From the NCBI GenBank assembly GCA_038025085.1, contig CM076144.1, forward strand, positions 20,095,501 through 20,159,500: a stretch of DNA of 64,000 nucleotides, in the 5' to 3' direction. Of this stretch, positions 45,656 to 58,220 are shown in pieces (within the stretch, counting starts at the first letter, position 1; every line of letters starts with the position of its first letter). This DNA comes from Tetragonia tetragonoides (taxonomy: Eukaryota; Streptophyta; Magnoliopsida; Caryophyllales; Aizoaceae). The notes under the pieces were generated by a model that worked only from the letters and a program-made list of their open reading frames with translations, searched no databases and had not been told where the DNA came from. The position numbers and the translations under genes were made by a program.

Positions 45656-48600
45656 TCTTATTGGAGAAGATATCCACTGATACATCTCTCAACTAGCTAG
45701 TGAAAGGAAAACAAAACTCACAAGCTCAATGACAAAAAACCAAGTAGAATACCACTAATAGACAATCTTAGTTAGCATGCTCAGGGAACCTAGTCAGGTA
45801 GCGAACACATGAGACCCACTAATCCTCCTTATGATCTGAATAACAGGTCTGCTCACATTGGTGAAAACTCTAGCATTACGTTCCCTCCATAGTTCATATA
45901 CTGCTGCAGCAAGGACCACTCTCTTAAGGACCTTTTGCAGGATGCTTGCCACTGTTATGCTTCTTAAACCATTCAAGTTCATTACGCAGACCCCAACATC
46001 TCTTCTTAACCTTCATCCAACCCTGCAGCTCACTCCAAACTTCCTGTGCCACCGGGCACCCAAAGGAAAGATGATTACAGGATTCCAGGTTCTGATGAAA
46101 TAATCTACATCTGTTTACAATAAATAAAAAAACCTCTCATGTTGAGGTTGTCAATAGTGGCTAGCTTGTTCCTAGAAGCCATCCAAAGAGTAACTCTGGG
46201 CATGCTAACCCCATTCCGAACTGTCTGTTTCCATCTGAAAGCATGTCCATTTTACCTAACCCAATCATATGCTTTCATGGTGCTAAACTTACCATTCAAG
46301 GTCCAAGGGCACATGACAGCACTGGCAGCACTTAGACAGCCTTCTTGTTGCATAATTTCATCTCTAATGTCAAGTAGTTTTTCCACATGAAGGTAGCGGT
46401 TTGACTTCTTTTGCATCCCAGATACTATGCCGTTTCAGTTAGTATTTGTCGACCCAATTTACCCATATAGAATCCTGGTTGTTTGCTATGCACCATAGCC
46501 ATTTCACGTAAAGGGCCTTGTTCCAACTTAAAGCTTCTTTTATGTCAATTCCTCCCTCTTTGTAAGGCTTGCACATGCTATGCCAACTGACATGTACTAG
46601 TTTCCTCTGTTCATGACCACAACCCCAGAAAAAATTCCTGCAAATTTTTTCCACTTTGTAGATAACCCCTTTTGGAAGCAGGAAAACAGCTCCCCAAAAA
46701 TATTGCACACCAGAGACCACTGAATTTAGTAACTGTATCTTGCCTGCGTAAGAAAGGAACTTTGTAGCCCAGTTGTTGACTTTGCATTGGAGCTTATCAA
46801 TCAAGGGCTGACAATATTGCACTGTTAATCTTGCTGACTGTAAGGGAACACCCAGATAAATGAACGGGATCTCTCCTTCTGTATAGCCAGTAGCCTCAAG
46901 TATAGCACACTTCTCTGTGTTCTTGACTCCACCAAAATAGACACTAGTCTTCTGTGGGTGTGACATCCTTGAGAAGGCTAAGAAACAGTCATTAAGGACC
47001 AAAACAGACCTCAAGTCCCCTCGAGAACAGCAGGATGTCATCAGCAAATGCAAGGACATTCAGTTGCAACTGGGAGCACTTTGCATTCAGTTGCAAGGGC
47101 ATTCAGTCCCCTCAAGACCCAGGCTCGCTTCTGGCTTTGTGCAGCTTTTTAATCAGGATCTCCACACACAACAAAAAGATAAGGGGACATGGAGTCCCCT
47201 TGTCTTAGCCCTTTACCACCAGCAAAGTAGCCTTTATTCTCACCATTATTATTCAAAGAATTGAAAGGGCTTGTAACACATCTCATAACTCTATCAACAA
47301 ATAAAGTAGGGAAACCCAAATGTTGTAATGCCTGCTTCATGAACACCCAACTTACAGAATCGTAAGCCTTTGTTATATCAACTTTCACAGTAATTCTAGG
47401 TGAAATCTGCCCTCTACCATAGTGCTTGATCAATTCTTGAGCCAGGTTAATATTTTCGAACATACTCCTATGAGGCACAAAAGCATATTGTTCCTTCCCT
47501 ATGATCTTTTCAAGAACGGTTTTCATTCTATTTTCTAGGACCTTTGTAATGACTTTCTACATCACAGAGCAACATGAAATGGGCTTGTAGTCAGAAACTT
47601 TTTCAGGCTCATCAATCTTTGGAATAAGAGATAAAATAGTAGAACTTATCTGTTTTAAGAGTTTCCCACTGCGAAGGAAATCACCTTACAGCATAACAGA
47701 CATCACCCCCCACAACATCCCAAGCTTTTTTAAAGAAACAAGACGTATATCCATCCATACCTGGGGCTTTTGCATCACCAATAGAAAACATAGCTGCTTT
47801 AATGTCAATGTGAGAAAACACTGATCCTCAGGGGTCAAGGTAGGGCCATCACCAATAAGCTCAGGTTGGAACTCCTCTACTGACGTACCCAATAGCTGCT
47901 TGTAATAGCTAACAAAAGCTTGAATAACATCATCCTGATTCTAATGTAGATTACAATCCACGTCCCTAATAGCACCCTTTGTGTCTCTATTTCTTCTCTC
48001 CATAATTTTAGCATGAAAATACCCTGAACATTTTCATCACTCAACTTGACATCTGTCACTTTTGCATGCTGATGAAGGGCACTACCCTCAGCTAGTTTCA
48101 ACTTGACATACTTCCTGCATGTCTCTCTTTCCTTGTAAGCTCCTGGTCAAGTGGAGTAATCTGTAGCTGCATCCAGATATCATCAAGCTCATCCTTACAG
48201 CCAGCCACTCTTACAGAGATGTTGTAGTTCCGCGGCTGAAGCTTTTTCAACCTGGGTTTGAGAAGCTTTAAATTCTGCATAATCTGGTACATCCTGCACC
48301 CAGTTACAGGGGTCTCCCAAACATCTCTAACCAACGTTATGAAATTATCATCATTTGCCCAAGCATTAAGGAACTTATAGCTTCTAGGGCCCATGTTATT
48401 CTGGTCATCAATCCGCAGGTTATGGTCAGAAATACCCGCAGGTTGAAAAACAGCAGAGGCACTTACACCTTGCAACACCCGTTGATTATTTACAAGAGCA
48501 CGATCAAGTTTACTCCACACTGTGGACTCTGTGGTATCAGAGCCCTGCTTGTTAGTCCAAGTGAACGTACACCCCAGTTGCTCACAAATCAACCATGCCT

Positions 48601-48968
48601 GTAATGGTGACAACAATCTGAGAACTCCTCAATGTCTTGCAGATCAGGCCTCGAGGGGGCGACGTTAAAGTCTTCCATTACCATCCATGGCAGCTGGAAG
48701 GCCCTGGACTTATCACAAAGATCCTCCCATAGTTTCTTTCTCTCCACTGCGTCATTGAATGCATAAACCAAAGAAAGGAAAAAAAAGAAGGAGAAATCGC
48801 TCCTTTTAGATGTAACCTTGTAATGAATCTCCTGAGCTGACTTACTATGGACCTGCACATCCACAGTACCAGCCCTCCAAAGTAACCATACCCTTTCATT
48901 ATAATGAGCTTCATAGTTAAAACAGGTTGTAAAACCCGCCGCCATTGAATTAACCATTTTCCAAAAAA
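45656..48968 (-). mobile_element. L1-type LINE (5'-truncated, decayed)
   Basis: Reading right to left on the minus strand: an apurinic-endonuclease remnant (VYAFNDAVERKKLWEDL; WTNKQGSDTTESTVWSKLDRAL), reverse transcriptase motif A (VDITKAYDSVSW, about 47350-47385) and motif B (GKGLRQGDSMSP, about 47185-47220). The catalytic FADD follows (47037-47048, in another frame because of a nearby frameshift), then YLGVPL, and a C-terminal YELWRERNARVF segment. Frames are broken many times and the endonuclease start is missing. Flanks carry AAGTAAATATTACAAT (45640-45655) and AAGTAAACATTACAAT (48969-48984), a 16-bp candidate target duplication with one mismatch. No A-tail is seen at the 3' (left) end. 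Confidence 0.88.
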
Positions 48969-48984
48969 AAGTAAACATTACAAT

Positions 48985-49232
48985 GAGTAGAAAAATGTAT
49001 CCATTCCATCATTTGAATCGTGTCTTTGTTTATCGTCTACAATGTTTTTATAACAAATTCACTATGAAATCCTATCCTATAACTCATGCTATTGAAGCTC
49101 ACTAATCTGTGTGTTTTTCCTATCTCACCTATTCTTTAACTAAAAGCTCAAAACATGTTCAATACATGCACCTCGGCTTCTTAGTGAAATCTCTGTCTTA
49201 TTGGTGTCTTAAATTTCTAACCTGACAGCTAC
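48985..49232. other. Spacer
   Basis: No gene seen; continues the interrupted Fes1-like downstream sequence. Confidence 0.35.
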
Positions 49233-49480
49233 ATGTGCACATTAGATTAGTTAAGTGAAAGAAAAACTGAATTAGTATACTAGTTAAGTTCGTTCTGGAC
49301 TACTTTTGTAGCTTTTTTGATGATGTCTATTCTGATATGATTTCAAATATTCTCTGCCATGTGCACATTAGATATGTTAAGTGAAAGAATTACTGAATTA
49401 GTATACTAGTTAAGTTTGTTCTTCTACTTGTGCAGCTTTTTTGATGATGTCTATTCTGATATGATTTCAAATATTCTCTG
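49233..49480 (+). repeat. Tandem duplication, 126-bp unit
   Basis: Two copies starting ATGTGCACATTAGAT at 49233 and 49359, each ending TTCAAATATTCTCTGCC, with a few substitutions and small indels. Confidence 0.9.
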
Positions 49481-50254
49481 CCATGTTATATGCTTGATAA
49501 AAAGGATGATTACTCAATGAAGAATCAGATTTCTAAGGGGATATTCAAGTAGATGAAAAGGGATCAATTTTACGTGCTTTAGGTGACAAACTAAGTGTTT
49601 GCCTACTGTTCCCATAACTGCTGGTTTATTTTCTTCTTCCCAAGATTAGCAAGTTTATGAGGTAATAATGAGTTCCAAGGATTAGGAAATCAAGCTAGAT
49701 ATTTTGTATTCTAATTTCTACGGGTATTAAGCGGAAACTGTTGTAGGTGGCACGTTTGAGAAGAATATCAAATTTACATTAAGTTTCGGTGCACTGGATT
49801 CTGACATGACTATGAGGTGTTGAACCTTTGGTTGTTGCTTGCAAAAGTGCTGATATTAAAAAGAGAAATGAAGGAACCAAGTTGGGCTAAGTAGATCACA
49901 TAACATTGATGTTTAGGTGCTTAACAAATGGTTTTCTTATGTTTATCAACAATTTTATTTAGTGCTCTGAATTCTGAACTGATTCTATATTGCTAGACCA
50001 TGATTTTTGTGAGTTTTAAGACATGGAACAAAAAGGAAAATGAAGTTGGTCAATTGGGATGCAAACAGGTTATGACTTGTGCGTCTTATTGTTTGATGTT
50101 TGTGACTTGCAGGTACAAGGAGACATTATGGCTGCTCCTAGAGTATGAAGGAAGAAGGCATGTCAGTATTGCTTCTTGTGCTGTACACTTCATTGTTATA
50201 CGCCATTTGTGCACGTGAGTCACACGTGCTTTGTGAATAACAGAATTAGCTGGT
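49481..50254. other. Gene-free spacer
   Basis: A 72-codon frame at 50000-50218 has no recognisable motif. Nothing else supported. Confidence 0.35.
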
Positions 50255-50502
50255 TGTTAGAAGTTTGTTAGGACAAGTTGTTAGAAGGAATTAGTTAGTA
50301 CAATAAACAATAGGCTGCACCTATATAAATCATCTTCTGTAATAATCAGAGTTCTTATCCAGATAAATGAAATACAATTCTCTCTCTCTCTCAGCTAAGC
50401 CGATGTTCATTTAGGCAATTTAGCTCACGTCATCTTCTTCCTTTGCTCTCTGCCATTGCTGAGCATCTCTCGAGCTCTCTTAGCTCCTGAATTGTTATAC
50501 CA
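50255..50502 (+). repeat. 5' LTR of element C
   Basis: Ends ...GTTATACCA. TATA-like CTATATAAAT near 50320, then a (CT)n tract at about 50379-50393. The left end is placed at TGTTAGAAG by the TG rule only; no second LTR is available to confirm it. Confidence 0.65.
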
Positions 50503-50505
50503 AGT

Positions 50506-50517
50506 TGGTATCAGAGC
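50506..50517 (+). other. Primer binding site, element C
   Basis: TGGTATCAGAGC, initiator tRNA-Met type, three bases after the LTR end. Confidence 0.93.
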
Positions 50518-51183
50518 ACTTTCTGGGCCAATTATCCGTGATTGATTCTCAAAACCCTTAGGATTCTTAAATTCTTTCGTTTTCAATTGATTGATTTGTT
50601 TCATAAATTAATTAGCTACATTACAATTTCAGTTCTTGAAATTAACAAACACGATTGTTCAATTCTTCTTCGATTGATTGAATTGCCTTCTTCAATCAAT
50701 CCAGCTCCTTAGAGAATCAATCAACCCTCAAATCTTCATGGGAGTTTCTGAAAATACTCGTCAGGCAGAAAACAAGAAAATAGATGATTTCATGAAAGCT
50801 ATGCAAGATTCCTGGTCTGAATTTCTGAAAAATCATGACGCACAGCAAGCTGAATTGCAACTTAAGCTTCAAGAACAACAAGATGTGTTGAGGGCTGAGA
50901 TCTTGAAGGCTTGTGGAGATATGCGAAGCCTGGCAACTGGGTTGAGTGCTCAGGTGTTCTCTATAGCTACTCAACTGACTGCTTTGGAGAGTACAACTCA
51001 GGCAGGTACTCAGAATCATAACCATTTTAATTTCTCCCGCACAGCTAAAGTAGCTTTCCCTAAATTTGCTGGAAAAGATGCTCAAGGTTGGGTTTATAAA
51101 TGTGAGCAATTTTTTCAAGTAGATGGTACTAGTGAATCTACTAAGGTCAAATTAGCTTCTATTCATTTAGAAGATAAAGCTTT

Positions 51184-52041
51184 TGATGCAGGAGCAAATG
51201 TGCAAAGTAAACAAAACAACCAAGGAACTAGCAAGCGAACATACATTCTTGTTTACAACGAGTTCCTTTGGTGGTTATGCATTAAATTGGCTCCTATAAA
51301 GATAATTACATGGATTTTCCATACAAGGTCGGGATTAAAGCTCTTATTATATGATAACATTCGTTATAAGGATTCCCGAAATTTTGACAGCTTCTACACT
51401 GGTTCGTATTTCGATCATAACTCACTCATATGACATGGGATTATGGTGATTCAAAATTCTGTAGAAAGCTGGAAACAAGATCTAAAACTCCCATGCTTTG
51501 AGTTTTCCTATATTCAGAATGTAACGAGGTTGAAAAGGCAATTGAAGTTACGATGCAAAGCTGTTACAACCGGTTTTAGCCTTGGGCGCCAAGTAACTAG
51601 TTGTTTAAGTTTTATTTGGTTTGGTTGTTTCCTTAATTAGTTAGAGTATGTTTAGGAAAGTAATAATCTGATTATAATTAGCATTAGGAGTCCATTAGGA
51701 ATTAGAAAAGCTTTTAGATAGTTCGTTTTACAATTGTAATCAGTTTCATAGTTAGTTTCCTACTTGGATTAGGATTCCTAGTAGCTTTAGATTTCTTTGT
51801 CTATAAATAGGGGAGACCACGAAATTGTAACATAGACACTTTGATGATTAATTATTAATACGTGAGTATTTACCCCCTCAAATTGAGTGATTCGGTTTGA
51901 AACTCTTGTGTGTGATGAGCAAGTATTGTTCTTGAGTGATTCTTGAACGAAAACCCCAACCCCTTGAGTGATTCGAGAGGTATATCCCTTTTATTGCTAT
52001 TATTTATCAAAATACAGAAAATCCCTAAATAAATCACATCA
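51184..52041 (+). repeat. 5' LTR of element D
   Basis: 858 bp, TATAAATAG box near 51801. The LTR-internal ORF seen in element B is cut by TGA at 51431-51433. Confidence 0.92.
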
Positions 52042-52044
52042 ACT

Positions 52045-52056
52045 TGGTATCAGAGC
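52045..52056 (+). other. Primer binding site, element D
   Basis: TGGTATCAGAGC, initiator tRNA-Met type. Confidence 0.93.
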
Positions 52057-52204
52057 TAAAGGTTTGAGCTTTCTTAAGCTTAAACACCCACGGTCCTAGC
52101 ATAAAAACGACACCATAGCGAGCTTTAGAGAAAGATTCTTGCAAGATCCGCCATTTGTTCAAGAAGACAGCCAAGAAACCCCCAAGAAACCTACAACCGA
52201 AGCT

Positions 52205-53546
52205 ATGGGTGAACCCAACGAACTAGCAAAGTTGTTAACAGCCATGGAAGATCTTAGGACGTCCTTCAAAAGTCAAGAAGAGCGGATGGCAGAGCGGATG
52301 ACTGCTATGGAAAGAAGAAACCAAGAAGATAGGGAGAATATGGGGACAAGGATGCGCAGAACTCATTGGAGAAACCACAACCGTGACCCTGACTTCGATG
52401 GGGAGTTTGAAGACACAAGTGGGACTAAAACCAATGACGCTCCTAAACCACGACATCCCTATGATGATGACAGGAACTTGAAAGTCGAACTTTCTGAATA
52501 TGACGGTTCCTACGACCCAGAGACCTTTCTTGATTGGCTTAGAACTATGGAGAGAGTCTTTGAATACAAGGAGTATGATGAGCGGCGAAGATGCAAGTTA
52601 GCCACGCTTAAACTCACCAAGCATGCTTCTTTATGGTATGAAAACCTAAAGGCTCGACGCAAGAAGGACGGGAAAGTAAAGATTGAGACTTGGGACAAAA
52701 CTCAAGAAATATTTAAAGAAACGATTTTTGTCTAAAGAATTTGAGCAAGAACAGTTCTTGAAACTTACGTCCTTAAGCCAAGAAACCTCAAGTGTACAAG
52801 ACTACCTCCAGAAGTTTGAACATATGCACATGATGTGTGATCTTGAGGAGAAGGAGGAGTTAAAGATTGCACTGTTCATCAAAGGTATAAAACCCAACTC
52901 TAAGGCGCAAGGTAGAGCTTATTCCTTACGTAACCTTTGAGGACGTGTGCAAAATCCCTCTCAAAATTGAGAGGCAAGAGAGGGAGCAACAACTAGTGCA
53001 CCTACGAGCACAACAAGCATACCAACAAGCACTTCAACGTCGAAATCATAAGTTGGAGTACATGAATGGGTGCATAATAAATGATCAACCCATGAATGAA
53101 GATAGGCTCTTTGTTGTAGATACATTCAAAGGAAAACCAGATCTTGATGATTACTTTAAAGATATTGTTCCTATTGAAGATTCACAAGAAAAGACCAATA
53201 ACATTGACCCCCTTATTGTTGTTCAAGTAAATAATTCAAGACAACCAACTGTGGTTGATGAGTTTATCGAAGAAAAATTCATTGAACCAGAAAATATTGG
53301 TGATTTCCTTGAAGATCTTGATTATATTGATGACATGCAAGAGGAATCCGAAATGGAGCTGAAACTTCTTGAATCTAGCTTCGATCAAGAACAAGAAAAA
53401 GATGTCCATCAAGAAGACAACAACAAGGCTCTTAACCTTGAGGGTTCATTGGATATTTGTAAAGAAAATTTGATGAATATACAGGTTCAGGAGAAGATTA
53501 CCATACACGAAGAATTGAGGACAATTCTTTTTGAAGAAAGGGAGAT
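52205..53546 (+). pseudogene. Gag of element D (two frameshifts)
   Basis: Starts MGEPNELAKLL, parallel to element B. One extra base in the A run near 52696 shifts the frame (ETWDK onward), and another extra base near 52885-52900 shifts it again. The tail from 52945 is intact and longer than in B (EESEMELKLLESSFDQ is retained) and reads on into the 3' LTR to 53796. No zinc knuckle or pol. Not able to make full Gag. Confidence 0.88.
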
Positions 53547-54402
53547 TGATGCAGGAGCAAATGTGCAAACTAAACAAAACAACCAAGGAACTAGCAAGCG
53601 AACATACATTCTTGTTTACATCGAGTTCCTTTGGTGGTTATGCATTAAATTGGCTCTTATAAAGATAATTACATGGATTTTCCATACAAGGTCGGGATTA
53701 AAGCTCTTATTATATGATAACATTCGTTATGAGGATTCTCGAAATTTTGACAGCTTCTACACTGGTTCGTATTTCGATCATAACTCACTCATATGACATG
53801 GGATTATGGTGATTCAAAATTCTGTAGAAAGCTGAAAACAAGATCTAAAACTCCCATGCTTTGAGTTTTCCTATATTCAGAATGTAACGAGGTTGAAAAG
53901 GCAATTGAAGTTACGGTGCAAAGCTGTTACAACCGGTTTTAGCCTTGGGTGCCAAGTAACTAGCTGTTTAAGTTTTATTTGGTTTGGTTGTTTCCTTAAT
54001 TAGTTAGAGTATGTTTAGGAAAGTAATAATTTGATTATAATTAGCATTAGAAGTCCATTAGGAATTAGGAAAGCTTTTAGATAGTTCGTTTTACAATTGT
54101 AATCAGTTTCATAGTTAGTTTCCTACTTGGATTAGGATTCCTAGTAGCTTTAGATTTCTTTGTCTATAAATAGGGGAGACCACGAAATTATAACATAGAC
54201 TTTGATGATTAATTATTAATACTTGAGTATTTACCCCCTCAAATTGAGTGATTTGGTTTGAAACCCTTGTGTGTGATGCGCAAGTATTGTTCTTGAGTGA
54301 TTCTTGAACGAAAACCCCAACCCCTTGAGTGATTCGAGAGGTATATCCCTTTTATTGCTGTTATTTATCAAAATACAGAAAATCCCTAAATAAATCACAT
54401 CA
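53547..54402 (+). repeat. 3' LTR of element D
   Basis: 856 bp, preceded by a purine-rich GAAGAAAGGGAGAT tract and followed by the second GCTTT. Confidence 0.92.
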
Positions 54403-54924
54403 GCTTTACTTTGGCATCAATCTCATATGAAAACATTGCCTGTTGGTACATGACCTGATTGGAAATCATATAAGAAAATACTGTTAGTTAGGTTTGAGGA
54501 ACAACCTTTTAATGATCCCATGGGGGAATTGATGCAATTAAAGCATACTAGTTCTGTAGAACAGTATCAAGATCCGTTTGATGCTATATTGACTAGGCTT
54601 GAATTATCTCCTAGCCATGCCATAAGCTGTTTTGTGAGTGGTCTGCAAGCTGATGTACAGAATACAGTGAGAATATTTAAACCTCAAACCTTGAATGATG
54701 CATACTGTTTAGCTAAACTCCAAGAAGCTACACTGGCTTCTCTGCATAAAAAGAACGAGCCCATTTTAGACAAAACACCTACAACCTCATTTACCTCAAC
54801 AAAATCATTCACCTCACCAAACTTTAATAGACCACAAAATAGCTAAATCAGAAACACCACATACCCAAATAACCAACAACCCAGATTCCAAAAACCTCAA
54901 AGAAAATACCTAAGCCCTCAAGAA

Positions 54925-57900
54925 ATGGATGAGAAAAGGGCCAAGAACTTGTGTTCTATGTGTGACGAAAAGTATAGTCCAGGTCACAAGTGCAAGGGGC
55001 AATTGTACAGGCTTGAATTGGTGGAAGATGATGATGAAGGCTTTGAGTACTTAACTGAAAGTGAAGAAGTTACTCAAACTGAGGGTAGTAGCAGTGCTAG
55101 TGTTACAGAGATGGAGGGACCTTCAATTTCCCTGAATGCCATCATTGGTATCAACTCTTACAATACTATGAGAGTTACTGGAAGGGTGAACAAAATGCCA
55201 TTGCATATTTTAATAGACTCTGGAAGCACTCATAATTTTCTAGACTTAGCCACTGCTAGGAGGTTGGGTTGTGCAGTGCAGAAAACATGGCCTATGGATG
55301 TGGCAGTAGCAAATAGGAATAACTTACAGAGTTCCAGCATGTGTAAGAATTTTAGCTGGCACTTGCAAGGGGAGGATTTTTGTGCGGATTTAATGCTAGT
55401 TCCCCTAGGTGGTTGTGAGATGGTGTTGGGCATGCAATGGCTGACCACTTTAGGTCCTGTGTTATGGGACTTTGAACAGCTAAAGAAGGAATTCAAGCTC
55501 AAAGGGAAAAAGTATGTACCCAGAGGTACTAAGAAGGGGGCTATGCAGTGGATTACAGGCAAACAAATGAATGCAGAATTGCAAAAGAGAGGGTCACAGG
55601 AGGAAAACCATACTGTTAGCCAGCTGTTTGCACTACAGTTGATGCCTGCACACAAAGGAGATTTTTTCTCTACTGAGGTAAAACACCCTGCACCTCTACA
55701 AGCTTTATTAGATAGCTACTCTGATTTGTTTGCTAAACCAAAATCCCTACCCCCCATTGATCACATGACCACAAAATACACCTAAAAGAGGGTACTTCTG
55801 CTTTTAATGTGAGACCTTATAGATATCCAGCCTTACAAAAAGATGCCATAGAATAAATCACCAAAGAAATGCTTGAAAATGGAGTGATAAGACCCAGTCA
55901 AAGTCCCTTTTCTTCACTCATTGTCTTGGTAAAGAAAAAAGATGAAACTTGGAGGTTATGTGTGGATTACAGAGAGTTGAATAAACATACCATCAAAGAC
56001 AAATTTCCTATACCTATAATTGATGAGTTACTGGATGAGTTGCATGGATCAGTGATTTTCTCAAAAATTGACCTTAGAGCTGGGTATTGGCAAATAAGAA
56101 TGAAACCCTCTGATGTGGAAAACACAGCTTTCAGAAGTCATGAAGGTCACTATGAATTTTTAGTGATCCCTTTTGGCCTAACCAATGCTCCATCAACATT
56201 CCAGAGTCTCATGAATGCTATATTCAGACCTTTTCTGAGGAAATTTATTTTGGTCTTTTTTGATGACATTCTCATTTATAGCAAATCATTTGATGAGCAT
56301 TTAAAACATTTACAAATGACATTAGATGTATTAAGGCAGTACACTCTATTTGCTAAAATGAGTAAATGTTCTTTTGGAGTAGCTGAGGTGGAGTATTTAG
56401 GGCACATTATTTCTGCTGCTGGGGTTTCTACAGACCCTAAAAAAATTGAAGCCATAACTGAATGGCCAGTACCTCAGAATGTGAAAGGGTTGAGAGGATT
56501 TCTTGGCTTAACAGGCTATTACAGAAAATTCATTAAGGGTTATGGAATTATGAGTAGACCTTTCACTAATCTCTTGAAGAAAAATGCCTTTACTTGGGAT
56601 GAAAAAGCTCAGAAGGCTTTTGAGCAGCTGAAGCATGCTATGTGTACTGCAACTGTTTTAGCAATGCCGGATTTTTCAAAAGGGTTTGTGATAGAAACAG
56701 ATGCTTCAGGCTTGGGCATTGGAGCTGTGTTAATGCAAGACATCCATCCTATTGCTTACATAAGCAAATCTCTTTCAGTAAGGAACCAGACCTTATCTAC
56801 ATATGAGAAGGAGTTATTAGCTGTAGTTTATGCAGTGGAAAAGTGGAGACCATATTTGATAGGGAGACACTTTATTCTTAAAACTGATCACTTCAGTCTT
56901 AAGTACATATTAGAGCAAAAAATCACAACACCTTTTCAGAGCAAATGGCTTCCAAAGTTGTTGGGGTTGGATTATGAGATTTGGTACAAGAAGGGCAAGG
57001 AGAATGTAGCTGCTGATGCTCTCAGTAGAGTAACTGGGCAGGAATTAATGCAGATGACTGTTTCTCATATTGATACAGACTTAATGGCTCAAGTTACTGA
57101 TAGTTGGAAACAAGATCTTACTCTCACTGATCTCATTTCTAAGTTATCTGCAAATGCTTCTTATAGTCAGAAGTTTGTGTGGCAAAATGAAGTTTTGAGG
57201 AGGAAGGGCAAATTAGTGGTGGGCCATGTACCTCAGTTAAAGCACAAGATCATCTCACTCATGCATGATACACCTCTAGGAGGACATTCTGGGATGGATA
57301 ACACTTACAAAAGGATTTCTGATTTGTTTTACTGGAAGGGACTTAGAAAGAATGTAAGGGAGTTTGTGAGAGCTTGTTCAGTTTGCCAACAATATAAACC
57401 TATATTACAAAGCCCTGCTGGACTGTTACAGCCCCTTCCAATACCTGAAGCTGCATGGAGAGACATTTCCATGGATTTAGTGGAAGGGTTACCTCTCTCA
57501 CATGGGAAAAATGTGATTTTTGTGGTGGTAGACAGGTTAAGTAAATATGCTCACTTCATATTACTTAGCCATCCTTTTAGTGCAGTAGAAGTGGCACAAC
57601 AATTATTTACTCATGTGTTTAAGCTGCATGGCCTTCCCAGAAGTATAGTGAGTGACCGTGACAAGATTTTTCTGAGCAACTTTTGGCAAGAGCTGTTTAG
57701 ACTACAACAGGTTGATCTGCATATGTCCTCTGCCTATCATCCTCAGTCTGATGGTCAGATAGAAGTTGTCAACAAATGTGTGGAAACCTATCTCAGGTGT
57801 ATGACTGGTGAGAAACCAAAGGATTGGGCTGCTTGGATACCTTTAGCTGAATCGTGGTACAACACAACCTATCATACTTCAGCTGGCATTACTCCTTTTG

Positions 57901-58220
57901 AAGTAGTGTATGGTCAGCCTCCTACTCTACATATACCTTACATTCTGGGAGATTGCAATGTAGAGGCAGTTAACAGGAGTTTAACTGCTAGGGAAGAATG
58001 CATAGCCATGCTGAAGTTTCATTTGTTAAGGGCGCAACAGAGAATGAAGGTACAAGCTGACAAGCACAGGAGTGATAAGGAGTTTCAGGTTGGAGAACTA
58101 GTCTATGTAAGACTACAGCCCTACAGACATATGTCAGTATCTTATAGGCCTTGTAATAAGTTAGCACCTCGATATTTTGGGCCTTTTGCTGTGGAGAAAA
58201 GGATTGGCAATGTGGCTTAG
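54925..58220 (+). pseudogene. Protease-RT-RNase H-integrase of element C
   Basis: In order: a knuckle-like CSMCDEKYSPGHKC; protease with DSGS (55216-55227); a frameshift near 55765-55785; an in-frame TAA at 55854-55856; then an open frame to 58220. RT shows KIDLRAGYWQIRM, FGLTNAPSTF and FFDD (56256-56267). RNase H shows ETDAS and KTDHFSL. The integrase has an HHCC finger (HDTPLGGH to CSVCQQ) and all three acidic residues (SMDLVEG, VSDRDKIF, DGQIEVVN). The end is missing after EKRIGNVA. The enzymatic core looks undamaged but cannot be translated as one polyprotein. Confidence 0.9.

Larger units (their letters stand above)
51184..54402 (+). mobile_element. Gag-only LTR retrotransposon (TR-GAG type, element D), nested in element C
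   Basis: A 3219-bp element with LTRs of 858 and 856 bp, TG...CA ends and target duplication GCTTT (51179-51183 and 54403-54407) taken from the gag of element C. The interior holds a primer site, a broken gag and a purine tract, with no pol. LTRs differ at about 20 sites by eye (roughly 2 %), more than in element B, so D is probably older than B. Confidence 0.93.
50738..54846 (+). pseudogene. Gag of element C, split by element D
   Basis: The first ATG that fits is 50738 (MGVSENTRQ). The frame holds a Gln/Glu-rich coiled coil and a gag segment (FPKFAGKDAQGWVYKCEQFF) and reaches EDK at the insertion site. It resumes after 54407 (LLWHQSHMKTLP), with TGA in place of an expected Trp codon near 54452, then ELMQLKHTSSVEQYQDPFD, and another in-frame stop at 54844-54846. 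The zinc-knuckle-like CSMCDEKYSPGHKC lies beyond this stop in the same frame. The capsid protein is not made as a whole. Confidence 0.85.
50255..58220 (+). mobile_element. Ty3/gypsy LTR retrotransposon (element C), 3'-truncated and nested
   Basis: A 5' LTR of about 250 bp (start uncertain near 50255, end 50502), a tRNA-Met primer site, a gag interrupted by element D, then protease, RT, RNase H and integrase in gypsy order. The pol ends abruptly at GNVA; the distal integrase C terminus (any chromodomain), purine tract and 3' LTR are missing. Several nonsense changes and one frameshift are visible. It is the oldest LTR element here and the host of the nested insertion. Confidence 0.9.

Noticed and set aside
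50000..50218. 72-codon frame before element C
   Set aside because: No motif and no gene context; chance open frame.
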